This document shows positions 57,181 through 64,000 of a stretch of 64,000 bases of DNA, piece by piece. The stretch spans positions 37,289,447 to 37,353,446 of the forward strand of contig OY754970.1 in the NCBI GenBank assembly GCA_963576475.1. The letters are read 5' to 3'. This DNA comes from Molanna angustata (taxonomy: Eukaryota > Arthropoda > Insecta > Trichoptera > Molannidae). How positions within the stretch are numbered: position 1 is the stretch's first letter; each line of letters starts with the position of its first letter. The notes beneath the pieces were generated by a model, which ran no database searches, was not told the origin of the DNA, and saw only the letters and a list, made by a program, of their open reading frames with translations. Position numbers and translations under genes: made by a program.

Positions 57181-58040
57181 GAATAGATCCCACTCGCTTT
57201 AGTATTGTGCAGGTACACACAAAGAAAGATATGTCAAAAGCCAATTCGCCACATGGCGAAATCATAAAAAAAGCTCTAGACATAAATTTGAAAAAGTTAT
57301 TGTATAAGTATTGTATTATATCACTGTGGTAATTTACTGCTGTAGCAAAATAAAAGTACGTACTTAGAAATCTTTCTTCGCATAGACATCCGAGGAATGA
57401 GTTAAGATGTTTGATAATATATTCCAATAATTCACTCTTCCAGTCCGTCTCTGACGTCAGCAGCTGATATCCACTACGCACGTGCTACTTACAACAACCC
57501 AAATACCTCAAATGAAAATTGGGAAACTACCCGACCACCGAGTAACGAAATAGTTTGTTTACTATGAAAATCTCAACATGTCGCGTAAAAGGCGTTTATA
57601 CTTTTGTCACTTGACGTCCATATTAACCGTAAGTGGTTCACGGTTTAAAATCGATTGACCGCAAAGGTCCAATATAAGTATGCCTGCTATAATTTTAACT
57701 TGCCAAGAGTGTTACGAGTGAAAATTTCAATTAAAACACCAACAGTTTTTCTTTTATTTTTACAAAAAAAAAAGATATAAATATTTATTTAAAATAATAA
57801 TATTTATTATTTTTAATATTTATTAGAAAACTAATAACAGGTTTTCACTTTAGAAGTAATATATTGTAAGCATATAAACACAAAATATTTAAAAGGAAAA
57901 AAGGGTAGAAGGAATGGTGGTGGGAGAGGGATTAGGTGTTTAAGGAAAGGATGAAGTGGGGAGATGATTTTTTTGACATCAAAAATGCTCACGTGCTCAC
58001 AATACATTTGTGTTTGAAAAAAAAATTAATTTAATATCAA
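57181..58040. other. No gene recognised
   Basis: AT-rich with a purine-rich stretch near 57895-57965 (AGGAATGGTGGTGGGAGAGG). Nothing recognised. Confidence 0.45.
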
Positions 58041-58250
58041 TAATAATAATGAACACTTCCTTGCACCCTGCGCAAGTGGCGAGTTTATTTCCGTATGGCA
58101 ATTTCTTCCAACTAACCAGTGTTTACAGCCCAGAGAAGCAATATTTACGTGAGAAATGAATTTAAATAAATTTCTCCTCTGCTGGGAATCGAACCTTGGA
58201 CGCCCGCACAGAAACCGAACGGCTTACCATCTGCGCCACGGCGCGGCGGT
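58041..58250 (-). mobile_element. SINE S4, reference copy
   Basis: Minus strand: head CCGCGCCGTGGCGCAGATGG, GTTCGGTTTCTGTGCGGGCG, B box AAGGTTCGATTCCCAG, then AGAGGAGAAATTTATTTAAA, CACTGGTTAGTTGGAAG, GGAAATAAACTCGCCACTTG and ATTATTATTATT. The tail after TTGGTTAGTT parallels the LINE E 3' UTR, suggesting LINE E provides the machinery. Confidence 0.9.
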
Positions 58251-58289
58251 TGGTTGGTGTATTAATTATATAAATTTATTATAATTAAT

Positions 58290-59130
58290 ACAGTTACAGG
58301 AGTCTACTCCAAAAATCAATACTAAAAAAGGAATAATACAGGAGATACTATCTCCACCAAATTATTCATCCTAGCATTAGGAGACCTTTTCCGAGGGCTT
58401 GACTGGACCAATAACTATGGGATCAATATAAACGGAGAAAGAATGACCAACCTTCGATTCGCTGGTGACATTTTTCTATTTGCCAATACAGAGCAAAAAA
58501 TAAAATTATGTTAACAGACCTCAAGAATCAATGCATAAGAATGGGACTAAAAATGAACATTAATAAGACAAAAATCATGACTTCCATAGGTTCAGAACCC
58601 ATAAAAACTGATAGTCAAGATATTGGCAGAGTAGAATCATTAGAAGCTGAACTAGAAAGAACAAGAGTCCTAGGATAGGCCGCGTTCAGCAAATTATCGA
58701 ATGTTCTGAAATTTACAAATATTCCAATCCACTTGGAGAAAAAAATATGCTTGCGTACTCCATGTGCTCACTAACGGCTTTAAAACATCCGCTTTGACTA
58801 AGAAAATAATAATAATAAAATGATGGAAAAGCTTAGGGTAATACAATGAGCGATGGAAAGAAAACTAATGAATATCTCGACAAGGGACGGCAAATCTAAT
58901 GAATGGATTAAAGAGAACACAAGAGTAGCGGATGAGGTTAAAAAAAATACCGGAGTCAAAGTAGAGTAGGGCGGATGATGTCTGATGTGGGATGAATGAT
59001 GGATAAAGGTTGTAATAGACTGGAGACCAAAAACAGGACCAGAAACATGGGAAGAAGCATGGAAATGGCAGAGGATGCCACAGAAAAGAGACCAGTGGAA
59101 GTCCAAGCGGGAGACTTTTGTCCAATAATT
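58290..59130 (+). mobile_element. Degenerate LINE RT fragment
   Basis: Across shifts: LGDLFRGLDWTNNYGININ, NLRFAGDIFLFANTEQK (RT motif C, with FADD changed to FAGD), GLKMNINKTKIMTS (motif D), later DWRPKTGPETWEEAWKW. Catalytic Asp altered, many stops. The proline/leucine-rich minus-strand frames at 58798-59276 are shadows. Confidence 0.75.
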
Positions 59131-59297
59131 GACTCAATAAGTGGCTGATGGGTAAGTAAGTAAATAACAACAAAGTCAAAAAATGATGCTCGCACGTTAA
59201 TTGAACGTACGGTTAAAGTTGTATTAAATGACAACAATCTCAAAGTTATTATACTGCCATAAAATTCTTCAAGCATGAATTGGTTACTTGGAACTGT

Positions 59298-59457
59298 GAT
59301 TCATTTCGTTTGCGTTTGAACACCTGAAATCGTCCGTCCCCACCAAGCGCCGTGACGCCTTCCCCTCTGCCGACGTCTCCACCACACTCCACCCCTCAAT
59401 CGTCTTACACATGCGGGGGTTATAAACCCCGTGACCCATATTGGCCACTCCTGCCTG
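59298..59457 (-). CDS. Candidate upstream exon, possibly of the DCX gene
   Basis: Minus-strand frame (open 59532-59284) much less AT-rich than its flanks: ANMGHGVYNPRMCKTIEGWS, VVETSAEGKASRRL, VGTDDFR. AG acceptor GAAAATCAG lies above 59457; its pyrimidine tract is poor. Possible donors are CTTG/GTGGGG (leaves phase 0, compatible with the Val start of the 45632 exon) and TTTCAG/GTGTTC (phase 2, not compatible). An ATG in CCAATATGG could be a start. I recognise no domain; it could instead be a conserved repeat or unrelated gene. Confidence 0.25.
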
Positions 59458-59989
59458 ACTGATTTTCAGATTATGCAAATGCAGATTATTATTACACACA
59501 CAGGAAAAATAATATAACGTTTTAGAAGACAATATCTACTCTAATAACTCCACATTTAACAACCACTGTGAATAATTGCCTTAAAACTCGATTCACAGTG
59601 GAATAGTTTGGGATAATTGAAGTGAAAAAGTTCACGTACAAAGTAACAACCTTCAAAACAATAATTATGCATACCTTTGGTGATGTGACACGCTAGACCA
59701 GACGTGATTTTGGAGCATGGATGGTCTCGTATTAGGAAACATTATAGAGGACCAATCTTACAACAAAAATATCTCTTGATTTATCGATGACAAACTATCG
59801 AATGGGCTTTTAAAAAATATATCAAAAATCGTATAACAATCTACTCATTATTCGTTTGTCAATATATTTTGCAACTAAAATATACCAACCATACGAGCAT
59901 CTATTAATATTAGCACCACGATGTTACAATTCTGTCGGTTTTAAGGATGTCTTAATTTTTTTTTTCTCTTCAGCGTCATTTTCTCATTT

Positions 59990-60125
59990 CTGAGCATCTT
60001 GATCCTCAGCTGATTTTTCCCTTGCAAAGCTCCTCCAGGCCACTCTGTCTTCAGCAAAGTGTATCTCATCCCTCATAGTATAGTCGGCAGCTTCCTTCAT
60101 CTGATCAATCCATTTATCATTTCAG
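59990..60125 (-). mobile_element. LINE C-terminal scrap
   Basis: Minus strand KWIDQMKEAADYTMRDEIHF then AEDRVAWRSFARENQ: the (A/Q)DR..WR.F end typical of LINE C-terminal domains. Confidence 0.5.
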
Positions 60126-60860
60126 TTGTATATTCTTGTGGAATAAAAAGTTTCAGTCCATTAAATAAATTTTATCTTTTTTGCGATACTTAATTTTGTG
60201 AAAATTAATCACATTATATCTTGTATGCTATTTATATAGTTCATAGATAAACAACTCAATTACATTGTCGTAAAAAATATTAACAATTATAGTCATTTTA
60301 AGATTAAGACCAAGTGAATGACCAAAGTGCCACTCGTCCATCACTACTAACATACTTTTCTATTTTTGTTTCTGAGACGTAATTAAGACGTGCCATTTCG
60401 GCTTTAAATCATATTACGGTATTATTTATTGAGATAAAAATTCTCTTTGTTTTTTCTTCACAAATGAACAAACAGTGGTTTCTTTGCCTATGATGTATTG
60501 ATTCTTAAAATCACCTGCTGTTTCAAGTGCTTAGAGTCTTTCGTGTTTATTATTAGTATGACTGCATGTTTTCAGAAAAAAATATTTCTCATTTATTCAA
60601 AGGAATCACGCTTATATGAAAGTATACACTGTTACTTGAATCCCTTTTTCTGCCTTGAGCTGCTTAGAACTAAGTCTATACCTACTTTAAATTTAATAAT
60701 TACTGAAATAAAGTTGACACTGACACGCAAAAGGAGATGTTTATCGGATCCTTAGTAAATACTTTTCAAAACCATTCTCGGAGAGGTACTTTCGATTAGA
60801 AAGTCATTTTCTTTTTTTAATTTTGTCAATGCTGACGGTGTTGAATATGTAGAATTCCAT
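60126..60860. other. AT-rich DNA, no gene seen
   Basis: An 85-codon frame at 60498-60755 has no recognisable domain. Confidence 0.45.
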
Positions 60861-60983
60861 AATAATGGGTACCTATTTTAAATCAAACAAATGATTTTGT
60901 CTACATATATATATTTTTTACCAGTTCAGGAAAAAATATATATGTAAACAAAATCATTTGTTTGATTTAAAATACCCATTATT
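60861..60983. repeat. Inverted repeat, arms about 55 bp
   Basis: AATCAAACAAATGATTTTGT (left) pairs with ACAAAATCATTTGTTTGATT (right). Arms 60861-60919 and 60930-60983, spacer about 10 nt. Fold-back MITE-like. Confidence 0.8.
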
Positions 60984-61243
60984 AAGTCATTTTCTCTTCT
61001 TCTTTTTCATAGAAATTCTCCCACATGATACTGGGTTCTGCTTTCTATTTATTGCGCTTCCACATTTCCAAATTTAAAACATTTGGTCTTAAAATTAAAA
61101 TTACGTGAAAAATAAATGTTAATTATGAAGTGTGTTTTTTTACTGTGTATTTTCAAAATTTTAAATACTATTGTTGCTATGCTGTGATATCTAATACAGA
61201 TAAATATCACCCTCTATACTAATGACGTAAATCTGGTAATCGC

Positions 61244-61473
61244 TGGAACTAGAAATATAAATTTATATATTTTCAATACAAAAAAATCATATGGTGATAT
61301 CATAGCTGCCGACAAATATCTTGACATATTTTGGAGAATATGTCAAGATATTTGTCGTTTTTGTGTAATAATATTTGGTTGGAACTAGAAATATAAATTT
61401 ATATATTTTCAATACAAAAAAATCATATGGTGATATCATAGCTGCCGACAAATATCTTGACATATTTTGGAGA
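61244..61473 (+). repeat. 94-bp direct duplication with internal inverted segment
   Basis: TGGAACTAGAAATATAAATT..TTTTGGAGA occurs at 61244-61337 and 61380-61473, nearly identical. Between them TATGTCAAGATATTTGTC is the reverse complement of GACAAATATCTTGACATA in each copy. Confidence 0.85.
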
Positions 61474-61557
61474 CGAGGAGGTCGGTTTGCGCAGATACCA
61501 AACGAGCAAAAAAAGCACAAATTTGCGCTATAATCCTTCCGGTTATTTGTCGATAAC
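61441..61557. mobile_element. TA-flanked MITE, relative of the satellite insertion
   Basis: TA then GCTGCCGACAAATA at the left, TATTTGTCGATAAC then TA at the right: imperfect terminal inverted repeats, TA flanks. Interior GAGCAAAAAAAGCACAAATT resembles 14716-14846. Confidence 0.6.
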
Positions 61558-61994
61558 TATACTTAAATTAAATATCTGAATTTGTTGAAATATTGTATGT
61601 TTAAGGTCGCTCTTATCAATCTTGGTATTCGTCCGATAACCATACTTTGAACTAATAACATGACTCATACGTCGAACCCAAGGTTAATTACAGGCAAATC
61701 GCTTCAACGAAAGACGCGACATCAGTGGTGTGATTTCATGTTGACGAAGTCTACACATTTTCCCAGTGAAATCAAACAACGCTTTTATCGTGATGTCACC
61801 ACTGATGAAGCGTTATCGCTATAGAACTTCCTAAAGTTATTGTAGATTTAAGCATTTTTTCTTACTTCTGCGAAGCGCCCTTCACTGGACCCAGAATAAA
61901 TAAATAAATAATACATTAATTAGAAAACTTCTAATAGATGTTTCTTTTGCTTCCTCTAATTTCATATTTATCTTTATTGACAAACTTTTAATAT

Positions 61995-62290
61995 CTTAAT
62001 AGAGACGAAGTTGGGATATTATAGAAGAACCAGGAACTCAAGGCACCTACAGGGCTTACAACCTGTCATCGGCTGGTTTATGTGATCACTTTATGAGCTT
62101 GCGCAACTTTCACCAAATATGCCTTCTTATTGAGTTCCCTAATCAATGTAATTTTTGAAAGTGTAATATTTGAATACTGTGTAACATTTCATTTGAAAAT
62201 AATGCATTATTACTATTGCCATCTATAAAGTGACGAAACTTCACTTCGTTACTTCATATTTATCGTGGCTATGATTAGCCTCTCATAAAG
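61995..62290 (-). mobile_element. S3 element and extended flank
   Basis: Minus strand: GTTGCGCAAGCTCATAAAGT, CAGCCGATGACAGGTTGTAA, AACTTCGTCTCTATTAAGAT. The region 62125-62290 matches 46790-46867 (GATGGCAATAGTA, AGGGAACTCAATAAGAAG), showing the repeat unit is at least 300 bp. Confidence 0.65.
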
Positions 62291-62616
62291 TATGTTATTA
62301 TATTTAATAAAGTTATATATTATTGTTAATAACGATTAAAAATAACATTCATATTCAAATGTAAGACTGATGTAAATTAATGTCAACGCTAAAAATGATT
62401 ACTCTGTGCGCTTGCGCAATATTCACAAATATTAAATCTCATTTGTGTACATTACTCAACTTATTTTAAATCCTATTTTATAATTTGTAAGTAGGTCAGT
62501 ACATTATTTTTCAAAAATGTAAAATATTTCACAAATAATTCTGTTTAAGTCAAATTTTTATAATTAAATAGTGAATTTCTAAACTATTAATTTTCTGTTG
62601 ATATTTTTTATTAGTT

Positions 62617-62664
62617 ATTGATATCATGAATCATATATCATATTATATGATTCATGATATCAAT
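62617..62664. repeat. Perfect 21-bp palindrome
   Basis: ATTGATATCATGAATCATAT plus A, then 6 nt, then its exact complement. Could be a cruciform or a tiny fold-back relic. Confidence 0.9.
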
Positions 62665-62825
62665 GAAATAAATTAAATTTGATATATTTTTTTTTGTTCT
62701 TGAACCTATTTTAATTTATCCTGGAAAACTGTGAAAAATTATTTTACAGTAGTACCTATGTACCTACAATTTTAGTACGGCTTCAATTATTTGGACGAAT
62801 ATATATTTTTGTACTAAAATAATGT

Positions 62826-62980
62826 AAGGAATTTTCCTTGAAACAAATACATGTTCATCCTCACACATCCCGCTAAACAAGCAGTATGTTTATTGTACCT
62901 ACAATCAGTCGAAACAGAATTCGAACCCGGGTCCAATGGATTGCTAGACCAACATATTCTCACTCTGCCACCGAACCATC
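62826..62980 (-). mobile_element. SINE S2, diverged
   Basis: Minus strand GATGGTTCGGTGGCAGAGTG, GGGTTCGAATTCTG (B box), CGACTGATTGTAGGTAC, TTTGTTTCAAGGAAAATTCC. The body is shortened. Confidence 0.6.
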
Positions 62981-63589
62981 TAGTATTCTTTAAAAATCTC
63001 CACAAATAAAATAAGTTAAATTTAAGTTCGATCAAATATTATTCAAGCTAATATAAAAACGAATAATTTATTACGACCATGTTTACATATAGTGGTTATA
63101 ATTTCAAATATTTTTTAACATTTGCGATTTAAAAAGTATTCAGTAACAAGCAGATATTTTTCATATTTATGTATCATGTTGTAAATTTAGTTTCTTTTCA
63201 TAGGTGAAAAATGATTAATATATTTTTTTCGAAATCGTACTCAAAATTTTTATCACTATTTATGTAAGTCGAGAAGATAACAGAGTCTTTACCTTTATAA
63301 AAATAAAATATATTTATATATCTTTCATAATATATTGTATATTAAAAGTTACTCACCAATGCCATATCCAATAATTATTAGTATTCCAATGAAATAAGGG
63401 AAATAATTAAATTTCCAAGTTTTTAATTCCTTAATATTATTGTGTTCAATGTATCACTGAATTCAACATGTCAATTTTATAACATCAAGCAGATTCCAGC
63501 CATCGACGTCACTGATTATTATTGTCAATGAGAGCACTAAAAAGTTTACATTTTTTTATCTGTGAAACGTCACATTTGAATGTTCGATT
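62981..63589. other. AT-rich DNA, no gene seen
   Basis: Nothing recognised before the CpG-rich region begins. Confidence 0.5.
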
Positions 63590-63960
63590 GTAATCCGTGA
63601 TCGCGTTCCATTCATCTCCCGCCAATTTTAATGTGCGTTCGTGGTGTAGCAATTAAAAAAACAGCAAACCGTTCGCGATGTCACATACGTTTGACGTTTT
63701 GTTTGATCGACGGGCGAAAGCAACATGCGACAGTCGGTGTTGTTTCGACAACGCGGGACCTTGCCGGTTGTGTTGTTGTGTGTTTACAGTTAGGGTTTAT
63801 GGACAATTTGGCCCCGGCATAGCGACTAGCGGCCGTATCGGGGTCCGGGCTCGATGTGAAAAGGTAACTACCACGGGCGGAGCCGTTAGACGCCCGCCGA
63901 CGGATTTGCCGAAACACAATCAACCTACTTAATAAAAACGCAAACACTATGTGGAGATTT
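63590..63960 (+). promoter_or_regulatory. CpG-rich promoter / first-exon region
   Basis: Abrupt change to CpG-rich sequence (CGTGATCGCG, GTTCGCGATG, ACGGGCGAAAG, GCGACTAGCGGCCG). TCCCGCCAA at 63617-63625 matches an E2F-type site. ATGTGAAAAG/GTAACT at 63854-63869 is a good splice donor on the plus strand, suggesting a plus-strand first exon ending at 63863. The short frames on both strands carry no domain. It could serve a plus-strand gene to the right, the minus-strand DCX gene, or both. Confidence 0.4.
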
Positions 63961-64000
63961 GACCCGGGAGAAAATAATAATTGGCAGATTAATCGACGCT

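Noticed and set aside
58798..59276. Three overlapping minus-strand frames of about 100 codons
   Set aside because: Antisense of the LINE RT relic at 58290-59130; no domain of their own.
63631..63947. Overlapping frames on both strands in the promoter-like region
   Set aside because: CpG-rich DNA with few stops; more likely 5' UTR/promoter than coding.

Overview
The window reads as nuclear DNA of an insect. It is AT-rich, almost gene-free at this scale, and packed with non-LTR retrotransposon (LINE) debris, tRNA-headed SINEs, MITEs and satellites. It carries an interstitial run of the insect telomere motif (CCTAA)n, and the few convincing coding pieces are bounded by GT..AG splice sites. Frequent words such as TAGGTACCTAC are common in moth and aphid DNA, but I cannot fix the order; Lepidoptera or Hemiptera are guesses.

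The one host gene I can support is on the minus strand. Two exons (45271-45632, then 43665-43842) join in frame into one complete doublecortin (DCX) microtubule-binding domain after a Gly/Pro/Ser-rich, acidic N-terminal segment. It best fits the insect DCX-EMAP gene (Drosophila CG42247). Later exons (second DCX domain, HELP/WD40 part) are not visible in the 43.6 kb to the left, so the next intron may be very long. Earlier exons should lie to the right; a candidate exon sits at 59298-59457 and a CpG-rich promoter or first-exon region at 63590-63960. These links are inference.

The rest is layered mobile DNA. LINE family A (RT with an RWAGHV-type C-terminal domain) has a 2.0 kb copy at 29961-31986 with a perfect 14-bp target-site duplication, a short copy at 17988-18569 with a 13-bp one, and degenerate pieces. 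Families B, C, D and E are recognised by C-terminal or 3'-end sequence. LINE D-type 3' ends share a covarying RNA hairpin around a CAC(G/A)AG strand. Four SINE-like families are dispersed: S1 (tRNA-like head, GTGGCAACTTGTTATTGGG tail), S2 (Thr-AGT-like head), S3 (AGCCCTGTAGGTGCC core) and S4, whose 3' tail matches LINE E. Three fold-back elements resemble Penelope-like terminal repeats, with hammerhead-ribozyme-like cores. There are also a hAT MITE, a TA-flanked MITE nested in a satellite, and a family F of about 590 bp.

Tandem arrays are a 92/93-bp satellite with a six-unit higher-order period (13312-14935), a 34-bp minisatellite in the DCX intron, a 21-bp array, CA microsatellites and the telomere-like block. 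I found no rRNA, CRISPR, functional tRNA or intact autonomous transposon. All comparisons were made by eye.
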